The notes under the pieces are model-generated. The model saw nothing but the letters and a program-made list of their open reading frames with translations, was not told the DNA's origin and made no database searches. Source: Chinchilla lanigera (lineage: Eukaryota; Chordata; Mammalia; Rodentia; Chinchillidae). From it: 64,000 nt of DNA. Positions 12,611-23,383 of the stretch are shown here, piece by piece. Location: positions 5,037,856 to 5,101,855 of the forward strand of contig NW_004955487.1 in assembly GCF_000276665.1 (NCBI RefSeq), read 5' to 3'. The first letter of the stretch is position 1, and each line of letters opens with the position of its first letter. The position numbers were made by a program, and so were the translations under genes.

Positions 12611-13016
12611 AACACACACGAAGTAGCATTCCTACATGCCCTACATGTGCACACCCTTCCCACTATCATCATCCCCACAGAGGGACATTTGTTACCATGG
12701 ATGAGCCTGTGGCCACAGGTAGTTATGGCCCAAGTCATGATTCTGTGAGTTTGGACACAAATACAATGGTGTGATGAAAACACTTTTTTATATTGTAAGT
12801 ATTCTGGAAAGCCTGGTGGTCAACTTTCTGTTTATAAAGTTGCCAGCATGGATCACACATTCCAATAAAACCACCACCATTGTTGCGTTACTAGGTCTAA
12901 GGTGCTGCCTCTGTAAGCTGATCCCAGAGGTGATCTGGGAAGCATGGGGTCCCCACTCCATTACTCTCAGCTCTCAGATGCTTACCCATTGAGTGCTTTG
13001 TGACAGGAACCTGTAA

Positions 13017-13039
13017 GCAGCAGCAGCAGCAGCAGCAGC
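13017..13039 (+). repeat. (AGC)8 trinucleotide repeat
   Basis: Eight perfect CAG/AGC units in intron, not in coding sequence. Confidence 0.97.
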
Positions 13040-13165
13040 GCTGTTACCAAGCTCCACGATGCCAGGCGCTGGGCTGTGTGCTTCCCTGACGTTCCTAATG
13101 TGGTTGGCACAGCGGCCCTGTCATTGGCATCGCTCTGCCAGTTTACAGATGTTCAACTAAAAGTT
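13040..13165 (-). mobile_element. MIR-like relic
   Basis: ccaggcgctgggctgtgtgc, then tcattggcatcgctctgcc and agtttacagatg follow the antisense MIR order. Diverged. Confidence 0.5.
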
Positions 13166-13264
13166 GATACCCTTGACCGCCAAGCTCCTCTGCATTACGC
13201 GGTTCCAAGGGCGTTTTAGTCTGTGTCTTTTGTGTAAATAGGTCTCCAAGTTTCAGAGTCCTTG

Positions 13265-13460
13265 AACAAATACATTTGAGAGCCTGCTGTTTACAGGCAT
13301 GGCAAGTGCCATATACTGTTCCTGCGTGACAGCTGCTCTATTACTCTTTGCTGAATACTAGATATTGGTGGGTCTATTTAATCATTCAGCCTTGCAAAGC
13401 TAGGTATTATTACTGCCAGTTTCTGGACAAGAGAGCTGAGAGATGGGAACGGTTAGGAAT
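13265..13460 (-). mobile_element. MIR relic
   Basis: gcaagtgccatatactgtt, cattcagccttgcaaagct, aggtattattactgccagtt and gacaagagagctgagagat fit antisense MIR. Confidence 0.6.
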
Positions 13461-13950
13461 GGGCTTTCTGCCTCAGCTGATAGATTTGTGTCTGTGTCTT
13501 TCCAAAAGTCAGGAGTGGTTTGCCTGCCCCTGGACCACCTGTGTCTGTGGTCCTGGGACGTGGCATCTCTGAGGCTGCCTTGCCCTCCTTTCCCCCTGGG
13601 GCACAGGACATAGACATGGGCAGCCACACACTGGCTGGAGGCTTGCTGCACACAGGGCACTGCGATGTGGTGGAGCTGTGTGTCGAGGTCCCCATACCTC
13701 ACTGCGGAGGGCCATGTCCTGCTGATGCTGTGACCAGGACCACCTGCTTCAGGTGGGCGAGGCAGGAGCAGAGCTGTTTTTTGTAGTTCTAACAAAACTG
13801 CTGCTCTTTGCCATTTGAAAGCAATGCTGCACCCCGGCAAGAGGGTATGTGTCCCAGAGCAGCCCTGGGGCCTCCAGGGCTCGCACGTGGTACTCTGGGG
13901 TGTAGTGTCTAAGCACACACGTTTTAATGGGCAAATTCTCTGTATTTTAG

Positions 13951-14023
13951 GCTTTGGATGTGGACCGGATGGTTCTTTACAAAATGAAGAAATCAGTGAA
14001 AGCAATAAACATCTCTGGGCTGG
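13951..14023 (+). CDS. ASAP2: ASAP2 coding exon: BAR domain N-terminal part (residues ~43-66)
   Basis: This 73-base exon is preceded by a pyrimidine-rich tract ending in tattttag and followed by a consensus donor gtgagt. It reads from its first base as ALDVDRMVLYK then MKKSVKAINISGL, 24 codons plus one base of the next codon, which is completed by the exon at 24822 to give alanine. The Val-Asp-Arg-Met-Val pattern is that of ASAP2; the paralogue ASAP1 has a Gln-Asp-Arg-Thr-Ala pattern here. In the family this is part of a long helix of the BAR domain, which dimerises, binds curved membrane and restrains the GAP domain. A 201-codon minus-strand open frame covers the same DNA but is only a shadow. 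Isoleucine at ~63 may differ from human, where I recall serine. Confidence 0.96.
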
Positions 14024-16779
14024 GTGAGTACTGTTCTTGTTCCCAGGTTTCTGTTAAAGTCTTGATGCCGTGACGCTGGTCACCATTAGCCAGTTAACAA
14101 ACCTAGACGGCAGAGGTGAGCTGTGATGTCCTCGCTCCAGAAATGGGCATTGTTTACCTGCCACCTGATTCAGGGATGCCCTCCATCTTTGGTCTTGCTG
14201 TGTGAACCACCTTGTCACATTGGCTGCTGAGGACCCCTCCCCTGCGGTTTGGATGGTGCTGAGAATCACGCTAGAGTTCCCTTTCCATTTCTTTCTTCTC
14301 CAGTTCCTGCCTTTCCTAGTTTGGGAAGAAAATGAATAAATATGGAAGCATTACCAACTAGTCAAAGTAAATGTATGTGTAACATTTGTAAGTTTGTAAT
14401 TGATCTAGACCTAGAGACATGCATCAGAAAAACTCAATGTAACTTTCAGCCTCAAGATGACAGGCTGCACATATGTGGCAGGTCTGCCCCACACAAATCC
14501 TGTGCATGATAGAAAATATTTTTTAAATGGTCATTGTGTACTGCAAACATGTACTATTAAAAAAAAGATTTAAAAATTTTTAAAAAACAGCATAGGTCAT
14601 GAAACCTAGTCATCATGGGAATAATCCAGGTATGCAAATGATAAATCCTGATTTCAAATCTGGGGAAAACAGTTATCAAGTAACTCTCTAGATTCACTGG
14701 GAAACAGGAGGATGGTGGCCCTGGGATACTGGTGTGTTGTACAGGGAAAGGCCAGCTTGTGGGAGAGCACCCTGCTCAGGGCCAGGAGGAGTCTGGGAAC
14801 CTGAAGGTGGCCCCTGATGTCCCTGCCCTGCTGTGTCCTCTGCACCCTGTGGGGTCTCCCTGTAGCCAGGTGACTGGAGCTGGGCGACAGGGAATGTCTT
14901 ACTTGTGCTCAGGTCAGTGGGACATAGACCCCACCCACAGTTGGAAGAGTACAAAGTCACAGGGCTCTTGGTACCCACTCAGTAGCCTTTCTGAAGTTCC
15001 GTGTGTCCAGCAGGCTGCCCATGCACCTGACCTCGAGGGTCTCCTATTTTTGTCGTCTTGCACCCGTCTATCATGGCGTGCCAAGTTTGAGTTATTATAA
15101 GGCCATGAGTCTGACTTTTTTAAAAAGCCAGATTCCTGGTCCTGAAATCTTTATTTCAAAATAAGTGTTATCTCCTTTCAAAAGTCACCTGAGGAAACTC
15201 TGTACTTACCCTGTGATGTTGCTGACATCATTTGTAGCATTTTGGGAACTCTTTTTCTAGAACTGCTTTTCGTAGCACATTCTTTTGAATATATTTAGTA
15301 GGAAAGTCTTAAGGACAGATTAAATTGTCACAAATAAGTCAGGCACATTCAGTAAGGGATTAAGGTGCTGGCTACCACAGCTGGTTAGGTGTGTTGTAAC
15401 TGCTCTGAGGGCCCCCATTTCACAGAGGGTCCCTCTTCTGGTCAGAGCATTAAGAGTGTGTGACAATTTAATGCATCGCTTCTCTAGTGAGAAGATTTTA
15501 TGTAGGATTGAAAGAAAAGTGAGAATAATTTAGCATTTACTTCTCACCCTGCCCTTCCTTTTTTCTGATCTCTTCATCCTTATTTTTCTTGAGCCTGGGA
15601 CTGCCCTGATTTGTCTTGGGTTGGCCCTGTCTGACCTTGAACTGCGCCCCACGTGTCTGCTCTTGCCTGGCTGCCACTGCTTGGGGACTCATGCTGACTG
15701 ACGTCTGTGTCTTTGCACAGCCACACCCTGGGCTCTACATGCTGTCCCCTGCCCTGGTTACCTGGGCGGGACCTGTCTGTCCTTCCCCACCCTTACTCAG
15801 TCATAGGGCCGAGGCATGGTACAGGGCCAGCCTTCCTTGTCTCTCACCTGGGTTCCTTCCCTGTTGCTTCTGTAATGAGTTCCCACACAGCAAGTGGTTG
15901 CAAGAAACACAAATTTATCTTTCAGTTCCGCAGGTAAGAATTGCACTGTGTGTCTTGCCAGGCTAAAAATCAAGGCCTTATCACTGGACCTTCTCACCAG
16001 CTCTCACGAAGAATCCGTTTCCTTCTCTTTTCCAAATTCAGAGCCACCTGCATCCTTGCCTCTGAGCCCCTTGCATCTGCAGAGCCAGTGGGTAGCCATT
16101 GAGTCTTTCTCACATTCATCAGTGCGTTGTCTGCTCAGGTTGCCTTGACAGAATAACAGACCGATGGTTCAGATGACAGGAAGTTCTTTTCTCACAGTTC
16201 TAGGGGTGGGAAGGCCTTCCTGGCTCGCAGACAGCTGCTTCCCTGCTGTCGAGGAAGCTGGCTCACTGGAGTCTCTCCACAGAAGCACACCCGTCCTGTC
16301 GTGAAGCTTCCATCTCAGAACCTCATCTGAACCTGATGAGTCCTAGGGGCTCCTTCTCCAAATGCCACCACACTAGGGGTGCGCACTTCAGTATTTGAAT
16401 TATCTGGGATAATCTCTCCAGTTGATTCCTCTTGCTGAGGAGACACAGTTTCCCGGGATTGGGACAGAAATTTCTGTGTGGGTGATGGGACTTTATTCTA
16501 CCTACTACACCTCACTTAAGAGCACTTCAAGTGTCCAGGGTGAATCTCTTTGACTCTTCTGGTAAGCCCTATAGTAAAGGATTCCTAATATGCAGGCACC
16601 GTGTTAACACTTTCAATACTGCTTCCTGTGCTTCTCTTGGAGTTTTATGTCTGTTGATCTTCATTCCTTGATTCCTTGCAAGCCTTGAGATTAAGAATCA
16701 TTTTTCTAGAACACACAACTATAGAACATAGTGACTTTTGTGGTACAGAGCTCACAGAATCCAGGAAGCCTGAATTAAA

Positions 16780-17035
16780 AGCTAGTGGTGCTACTCATAA
16801 AGTCTGTGACATCATGAAAAGAATCTTTCTGAGCCCCGATTTCTTCATATGTAAAAATGGGATTGTTAACACTGTAGTTTGTAGGATTGTTAATGAGGAT
16901 TGCCTGAGACAGCATGAGCAAGCAGCACTGAGGTTCTGGACACGAACGTGATTTTGCTTGTACTTCCTGTGTGTCCTTGGCAGTGGCTGGCACAGAGCAG
17001 GCAGATGCTCTTAGATGCCTAGTAAATTCTCAGTC
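16780..17035 (+). mobile_element. MIR-like relic
   Basis: gagccccgatttcttcatat, gtaaaaatgggattgttaac, gattgttaatgaggattgcc, and a later cagagcaggcagatgctc resemble the sense MIR order. Confidence 0.5.
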
Positions 17036-17189
17036 ATATATTGTCGTGCTTCTGCTGCAGGTTCTTGGGGTATGAGAGGTAAGCTGACAATTTTAGAAAT
17101 AAGCAATGTATATTAGGGAAGACCCTATATTCTGCTATGTGAGGATTTCCGTGGATTTCTGAAGGAGATTTGAGGTACCTTAGAGCAGG

Positions 17190-17520
17190 GATGAGCGAGC
17201 ACACTGATGAGACGCTTGTGGGTTTTTTTGGTCTTTTTTGAGACAGGGTGTTGATATGCAGTTAAGACTCACCTTGAACTCACTCTGTAGCCCAGGCTGG
17301 CCTCGAATTCACAACGATCCTCCTGCCTCAGCCTCCCAAGTGCTGGGATTACAGGCATGCACCACCATGCCTGGCCTGCCTGTGTTTTTATGCCTGTGAG
17401 CTAAGAATGGTTTTTAGCATCTCATTTTGCAGTTACACAATAGCCTCAGTGTTGCTTCTTATCCTGCAAAGCCTTAATATTTACTGTCTGGTTTTTGGAA
17501 AAAGTTTGCCAACCCCTGCT
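17190..17520 (-). mobile_element. Old hAT-like DNA transposon relic split by a B1
   Basis: 17190-17221 (gagcagggatgagcgagc) and 17377-17520 (gtgagctaagaatggttttt, cctgcaaagccttaatattt, aaaagtttgccaacccctgc) match the two sides of a widespread non-autonomous mammalian repeat. The B1 at 17222-17376 sits between them. Confidence 0.55.
17222..17376 (-). mobile_element. B1 SINE with internal duplication
   Basis: Antisense, ttttttgagacagggtgttg to accaccatgcctggcc, both duplicated blocks visible. Confidence 0.92.
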
Positions 17521-17524
17521 GTAT

Positions 17525-17690
17525 AGCAGTGGTTCTGAAACTTCAGAGTGCATCCAGTCTACTGAGGGCTCTTGTGAAAACACAGTGACTGGACCACACC
17601 CTCCAAGTCTCTGGTTCAGCAGGTCTGGGATGCAGCCTGAGCGATTGCTCATTCAGCAAGCACCCGGGGGTTGGTGCTGGTCTCAGGAAG
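17525..17690 (+). mobile_element. MER5A-like DNA transposon relic
   Basis: gtggttctgaaacttcagag, gggctcttgtgaaaacacag, tctggttcagcaggtctggg and cctgagcgattgctc follow the MER5A (hAT-Charlie) pattern; the 3' terminal repeat is missing. Confidence 0.75.
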
Positions 17691-18345
17691 CCTCTCTCCT
17701 GCTTCGAACACTGCACCAGGCCAGAAGGGCACGAGTGTGTCCTATGTGTACACTACAATAGTCTTCTTACACAATAGCAGTGATTATGTCTGCTGCCAGT
17801 TGTTAAAAGGATGACACTGCCACATGTGTTTTCTGGACAGTCTTATGAACAAGGCTACACAAGCACTTACTATAATGATTCGTTGAGAAACTGTTCCTAC
17901 AGCCTAATGGACACGCTCTGACCCCTTTAAAAACCCAGTTCATGTTTATTTAAAACTCTCAGTAGGCTAAAGTTTCCCAAACCATCTCAGCCCAGTGGTG
18001 GTTTCTCCCACTGGGAAGTTGAAGCTAACTTTTTTCGTGTTTGACATGTCAGCGGTTGGAAAATTCATCTTGACCAAGGGGAAGTAGCAAGACTTTCATT
18101 TTGACTTCTCTACAATTACTGTATCTTAAAAACTTGGAGCGCATTCCACTGAGAGTGATGTGCTCACCGTACCTTTAGTCTGAATGGCGTAGTGAAATGC
18201 CACACTCTTGAAAACTACAAATACTGATTTTTCCTCCAGCCATTACTGTCTTCCACCTATAGAAGAAGATAAAAGCCCATAACTTTGTGTGACTTCGTGA
18301 TACTTCTTGTTATTTGCAACTGATAATTAGGATACAGTTTGGGTT

Positions 18346-18469
18346 TTGTTTTTTTTTTTTTGAGACAAGGTCCCACTATGTTGCCCGGGCTGGCCTCTAA
18401 CTTGCAACGATCCTCCTGCCTCAGCCTCCCAAGTGCTGGGATTACAGGTGTGTACCATCATGTCCTGCA
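18346..18469 (-). mobile_element. B1 SINE without internal duplication
   Basis: T-run, gagacaaggtcccactatgt, one ggctggcctctaacttgc block, gctgggattacaggtgtg, catcatgtcctgc. Confidence 0.88.
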
Positions 18470-18891
18470 GAATATTTTAATAAAGTAAGCTTAAAATTAA
18501 TACAGAACACTGTTTCTAGTGTAGATACCATATAATTAGAGTAGTTCAAAAGAAATATGTGCAGTTATTTAGGAAATGAAGTGTTATTGTACATTAAGAA
18601 AGGACTATATGTGGCACAACTTTCTCCCTGTTAATGAGATAATAACTAGGTCAAGGTCGTCCTTACTTTGTGCTTGGCCAAGGATACAGTGACGCTGGCA
18701 TTCTGCACCACAGCAGCTTTTGGAAAGCAGTTTGTGATGTACTTTTCAGGCAGCAAAAATCAAGCTTGTGTTTCTGTGATAAAAGAAGGGGAAGAGTATA
18801 ACATGATGATAAAAAGCGTATCTGTGCTGATATTTATAAATGTGATGGTAGAATACTAATAATGATGGTGGTAGAAGTATAATTCATGTAG

Positions 18892-19056
18892 GCTGGGCAT
18901 GGTGGTGCACGCCTGTAATCCCAGCACTTGGGAGACTGATCAGGAGGATCTTTCGGAGTTTGAGACCAGCCTGGGCTACAAAGCGAAGGCCAGGCTGAAC
19001 TGCATAGCGAGACCCTGTCTCAAAAAGACCAAAAAAAAAGAAAAGAAAAAGAAAAT
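18892..19056 (+). mobile_element. B1 SINE
   Basis: Sense copy: ggctgggcatggtggtgcac to gagaccctgtctcaaaaaga, with duplicated blocks partly deleted at aaagcgaaggccag, and a (A4-9 G) tail. Confidence 0.9.
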
Positions 19057-19069
19057 CTAATTCATAGAG

Positions 19070-19225
19070 TGTTTGTTTAAGCCAAGCACCATGCTAAATA
19101 AGTGTTTTCTATAAATTCAATCATACAATGACATGGTGAGTTAGGTCTCGTCCATTGGCAGCTGAGGGACACAGTACCAGTTTACCCAGGTTAGGTAGCC
19201 AACAGGCAGAGCCCCTGCAGCCCTG
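19070..19225 (-). mobile_element. MIR relic
   Basis: ccaagcaccatgctaaataa, tcaatcatacaatgacatgg, gtgagttaggtctcgtcc, ggttaggtagccaacaggc follow the antisense MIR order. Confidence 0.65.
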
Positions 19226-19511
19226 ACCCAGGTGTGCCTCCCCCTGCCTTGGTGGCCCTGGTGGTACTGAGTAGGACACAAGTGAGGTACTGTCTGGAGA
19301 GCAACAGGCAGCACCATGTGGGAGCACCCTGGCCATCATTCTCTGAGCCTCTGTCCTTCAGAAAAAAGCTCAAGTGGCTTTGGTTGATCCCAAGTTCAGT
19401 ATGAGCTGGTATGTGACACATGTGCTGAAGGTAAGTCACAGGTAACCTCAGGGATGCCTGAAGGTTGTTGTCCTATTGAAGAGTGTTTTAAGAACCTCAA
19501 AATCTTAGTGC

Positions 19512-19866
19512 TTGTTTTAGTTACTTCCTTCACTGTTGGGCCAAAATACTGAAGACCCACATCTTAGAGGAGCGGTCTATTTTGCCTCATGTTTCAGTCA
19601 TAGCCTGCTGGCTCCAAGGCAGGGCGCATGGCACAGGGGTCTGTCAGAGGAGAGCTGTTCATAGCATGGAGCACAAGAAGTGGAGGGAGAGGAGGAACTG
19701 GGGAGGAGATAAACCCTTTTAGGCCACACCCCCAGGACCACCTCTACCAACCAGGCCCTCCCTCCTAACAGCAAGGCAGTGCTAATCCCCTATCATCCAT
19801 TCAGCTTCCAAAGAGCCCACCTTTGGGCCCTTGGGACTTTGGAGGACCGTTAGCAGTGAACCATAA
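19512..19866 (-). mobile_element. MaLR-like solo LTR, antisense
   Basis: In reverse complement it starts ttatggttcactgctaac and passes ggtgggctctttggaag, gccctgccttggagccagc, tgactgaaacatgaggc and caaaatagacc (a decayed polyA-signal region), as do the other LTR copies of the window. Confidence 0.65.
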
Positions 19867-19869
19867 CTT

Positions 19870-20300
19870 TGCCAGAGGAACCTCATCATAAGGGGACCTC
19901 TGAAGGATCTGGGACTTTGGATTTTAAAGACTGGGGAGAAGGCATATTTGAAGGGTCTTCTCTGCACTGAGGAGGGCAAGTGTAATAATTATTCCTCTTC
20001 AGGGTGATTTCACCAGAAGTAGTTTTGACTCCAGTAGGAAAGGGCAGTATTGGGATGCACAGCCTCACAGATGAGCTGGTTGTTGGATGGTTTTATTGGC
20101 ATATTGGTGGCCCCATCCCTGTGGAAGAAGTAGAAGAAGTCGTAGACAGGAAAACTTTGGCATTGTTGCCAGTTCTGAGCCTCTGAGCTTCTAGCTCTCT
20201 CTCCTCTGGTTAAGAAGGTGACTTGTGGAATCTCATCGGCAGTGATCAGCATGTTGATCATGGAAGGATAGCGGATCTGAAGGAATTCCAAAGCTGTGAC
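19870..20300. other. Unidentified block, possible old pseudogene or repeat
   Basis: No family recognised. A 94-codon open frame on the minus strand (20010-20291) contains protein-like runs such as MLITADEIPQVTFLTRGE, with an open frame also on the plus strand at 20004-20186. There is no A-tail or splice pattern to settle its origin. Confidence 0.25.
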
Positions 20301-20486
20301 TTAAAGGCTAATGTCAGCATGAGTCACACCAGGGATCTCTGCTGATTAGGCAGAAACTAAGGCTCATCTGGACTTGGGTGGCCTCACTTGTGCATTGGGT
20401 CTGTGGGCAGGCTTATGTGGCTTGTATGCCCCAAAATAGTATGCAAGAAAAGGCCCCTGGAGAGCTCACTAAGAGCATTTTTCTGA

Positions 20487-20570
20487 AGCTGGGGATGTAG
20501 CTCAGTGGCACAAGTGCCTGCCTGGCAAGCAGAAGGTCCTGAGTTTGATTCCTGTACCAAAAAAAAAGAG
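20487..20570 (+). mobile_element. ID SINE
   Basis: Sense copy: gctggggatgtagctcagtg, gcctgcctggcaagcagaag, gagtttgattcctgtacc, A9 tail. Confidence 0.93.
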
Positions 20571-20764
20571 AGCATTCTTCTGATTTTTACTGGTGGTCTG
20601 ATAGCCAACCCCCTCCTCACGCCCCCACCCTCGGCCCCAAGTACCACTGATGGGCTCCAGGTGGATATTATCATCTGGGTCAGTGTTTGCCTTTTTGTAA
20701 AGCACCGGCTAAATTATTCATCAGATAGCTCAGAAGCTGTGTCGTCATCTGTGAGCTCCAGCAG

Positions 20765-20870
20765 AGTTGTAAACATGAAAGATTATTTCTCTAACTTATT
20801 TCACTTAGTGTTATGGTCTCAAGGTGCGTCAGTTTCCTACAAACAACTCAGATTGATCCCTCTTTATGGC
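20765..20870 (-). mobile_element. L1 3'-end relic
   Basis: cttatttcacttagtgttat, ggtctcaaggtgcgtcag and tgatccctctttatggcaga parallel the antisense L1 piece at 43560-43640 (ggtctcaag-type, ccctctttgtggcag). Confidence 0.65.
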
Positions 20871-21671
20871 AGACGTGGCCACATGAGGGCTACATGAGGA
20901 CAGAACCAGGAGGAGAGGGGCGGCCTGGTCCGGGTGTGGTCTCTATGACCCCCATGCTCACTTCCCAGAGTCCTCCCACAAGAGAACTTTGGCTCTGTAC
21001 TAATAGAAGGTAGATTTGAAAGCCAGAGGCTCTTCTCAGAAGAATGGCTTTCACAATTCTGTAAATAAAAGCTGGTAGACCCAGTTTGGATTCTTTCCAG
21101 AAACTTTATTCCCAAACTGTTTATTTTAGGTTCCTTTTCCAAGTTTATATTTGGAAAAAGACAAGTGCACTCCACAACTTCTCTTTTCTGGAAGGAAGAG
21201 CTCTGACTTCTGGTGGTATGAGGCGGACAGTTAACAGCTTTCCAGAGGGTCCTCTGTTTTATAGGCTGCACGCCTGGTGTCCTGGGAGGGTGTGCAGGAC
21301 AGGGCATCCAGGCTTCCCTGAGATGCCTCCTGTTCATTTACTGGATGAAAATTACAGTGAGAAACCCCCAACTTAACTGGCATGAAGAGGTCTCTGACCT
21401 AACCAGGGATGGCTTGAATATTGAAAATAATAACAGTAGGTGCTTTGGATCGAAGAGCTTCAAATATAAAGCACTGAGATAATAATAAGAACAGTGACAG
21501 CAACAACAAGCAGAAATCTTGCGAATCACCTTGGGCTGGCTGGATTTCGACACATCGTTTTAAAGATTTGCAAAGAGTTTTTTTGTTGTTGGTGGTGGTT
21601 GGTTGGCCCTGGAGCTTTGAACCCCATAGCTTTCATGGTGCTAAATCTTCAGGCTTTTAATGTTTGCTTTG

Positions 21672-21779
21672 AGACAGGGCCTTGGTGTGTTGCCAAGGCT
21701 GGCCTTGAGCTTGAAGTCTTCCTGTCTCAGGCTCCTGAGTAGCTGTGATTGTAGGTGTGTGCTCCCACACCTTGCCTGG
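21672..21779 (-). mobile_element. B1-type SINE without duplication
   Basis: Antisense: gagacagggccttggtgtgt, aaggctggccttgagcttga, gtctcaggctcctgagtag, gtgattgtaggtgtgtg; diverged. Confidence 0.8.
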
Positions 21780-22200
21780 GAAAGAATTTTTGAAAAGCGA
21801 AAGAAGCTAGCTTAACCTAACCAAATAGTCAACGGAGGGGCACAGAAGGCAGCTCAGAGAGTTCTCTGCCATTTCTTGGTGCTGGAATGAGAAGCCAGGC
21901 TGTCTGCCTGCCCATGGCTCCCCGGAGCCAGAACAGCCTGCTGGTGCATGCGGAGTGGATTGTGGGATCTAGGCTGGTCACTGAGTACCACACTAGCCTC
22001 ACAAAAATCAGATAACAACAGCCACCTCTTCGTGGTCCTGGGTTAAATGAAACAAAAGACCTCCCCCCACAAAGGCATTTACTGTATGCTGAGTCCCTTC
22101 CCCTGGCAATCACTTAGCATAGCACTGAGCCTCCAGCACCATTTTGAAGGATACCTGAGATTCCTGAGGTTTCAGCTTTTCTCCTGCCCCACTTTTTAAA

Positions 22201-22363
22201 TTTTTTTTATTTTTACTTTTTGAGACAGGGTTTTGCTATGTAGTTCAGGGTGGCCTTGAACTCACTGTGTAACCTAGGCTGGCCTTGAACTCGTGGTAAT
22301 CAATCCTCCTGCCTCAGCCTCCTGAATGCTGGGATTACACACATGTGCTACCATGCCTGGCTT
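22201..22363 (-). mobile_element. B1 SINE with internal duplication
   Basis: Antisense: T-rich tail, gagacagggttttgctatgt, both blocks, gctgggattacacacatgtg, accatgcctggc. Confidence 0.92.
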
Positions 22364-22754
22364 CCTGCCCTGCTGCGGTGCCTATATCCTGCAGCATTGT
22401 GAAGGAGATGCCACTGTACCTCCCCACTGACATCCCTGGGAAGCCTTTGATCCACAGAGCTGCAAGCTGGGTACAAAGCTGAGGCGTGGCGTTTGCCCTC
22501 CTGCCTCTTCCACCCTGTGGACAGCTGCAGTGACCATTGGCTCTGAGCTGAAACCACCCTGGAACTGCTGTGTGAGATGATTACAAAGTAGTATGTAGCT
22601 TGGAAGGACTTGCCCTTCACTCTTCACCACACGCTCAGGGGCTATAAATAGAAATAGAAACGATTATTGATGTGTCTGTGAACTGGAATTGAAAACTCTA
22701 AACATTGAGCACTTTTAGTTTTGAGCAGGTAAACATTGTTAAGCTCTGAAACAC

Positions 22755-22875
22755 ACACAGCATGGCTGAGTAGGAAACATTTGGATTTGAGGCCCAGCTC
22801 TTCCACTCTCTGGCTCTGTTTTTCTGGGGCAAGTTATTTGATCTTTTTAAGTCCTGATTTCCTATTAGCATCATG
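22755..22875 (+). mobile_element. MIR relic
   Basis: gatttgaggcccagctcttc, cactctctggctctg, ggggcaagttatttgatct and gtcctgatttcctatt match the sense MIR core. Confidence 0.65.
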
Positions 22876-23091
22876 AGAAGGAATAGAGGTCTTAAAATCT
22901 GGAAAAAAATGCGTGCGGTTTACACTTCCCACAAAGGTCATCTGTGGCTGCTCTGACTACGGCTGCTGCTATTGTTGTGCACCAGGGTCCTGACTGGTCC
23001 CCTTCCCCTACCTACGACTCTCTTGCAGCCCTTCCTGTTGCAGAGGGCGAAGGCCCAGCCAGCATGACCTTGACTTCGAGGCGTCAGAGGC

Positions 23092-23102
23092 CCCCCCCCC
23101 CA
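23092..23102 (+). repeat. C homopolymer
   Basis: A run of about 12 C after gtcagagg; a likely site of length variation or sequencing error. Confidence 0.9.
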
Positions 23103-23203
23103 GGATGCCACACACTGCGAGCTGTGTGCCCTTGTGCACCTATGGGCATGTGTGTTTCTGCCTCTTTCTCTGCCCCATGTAATCTCAGAAATGCATTTAA
23201 TTA

Positions 23204-23383
23204 GCCAGGCACAGTGGTGCTCACCTGTCATCCTGGGAGGCTGAGGCAGGAGAATGCAACTTTGAGCCATCCCCAGGCACCTTAGTGATTTAGCAGACCC
23301 TGTCTCAAAACAAAAACTTAAAAAAGGACTGAGGATGGAGCTTGGTACAAAAACCTGGCTTCAATTCTCCGCAGTGAAAAAGG
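23204..23383 (+). mobile_element. B1-dID dimeric SINE
   Basis: B1 half gccaggcacagtggtgctca to ccctgtctcaaaaca, linker aaacttaaaaaaggac, ID half tgaggatggagcttgg to cttcaattctccgcagtg. Confidence 0.88.

Larger units (their letters stand above)
1..13950 (+). other. ASAP2: Intron upstream of first visible ASAP2 exon (partial)
   Basis: No upstream coding exon of ASAP2 (the N-terminal MPDQISVSEF part) could be found here, so the stretch is read as the 3' part of a long intron. It holds B1, B1-dID and ID SINEs, MIR relics, an L1 scrap, a 0.2-kb pyrimidine tract with two pentanucleotide microsatellites, and a CA repeat, each listed separately. I see nothing recognisable in 603-1200, 1443-2750, 2886-3740, 3883-4639, 5907-7372, 8180-8850, 9366-10027, 10173-10873, 10998-12082 and 13461-13950, apart from short homopolymers such as the T-run at 1202-1217 and the G-run near 2357. 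Confidence 0.8.

Noticed and set aside
13017..13039. CAG repeat as a coding glutamine tract
   Set aside because: It lies in the intron with no exon support and has only eight units.
13400..14005. 201-codon open frame on the minus strand
   Set aside because: It lies antisense to an authentic ASAP2 exon, has no recognisable domain, and includes intron DNA; open frames this long occur by chance in GC-rich mammalian intron.
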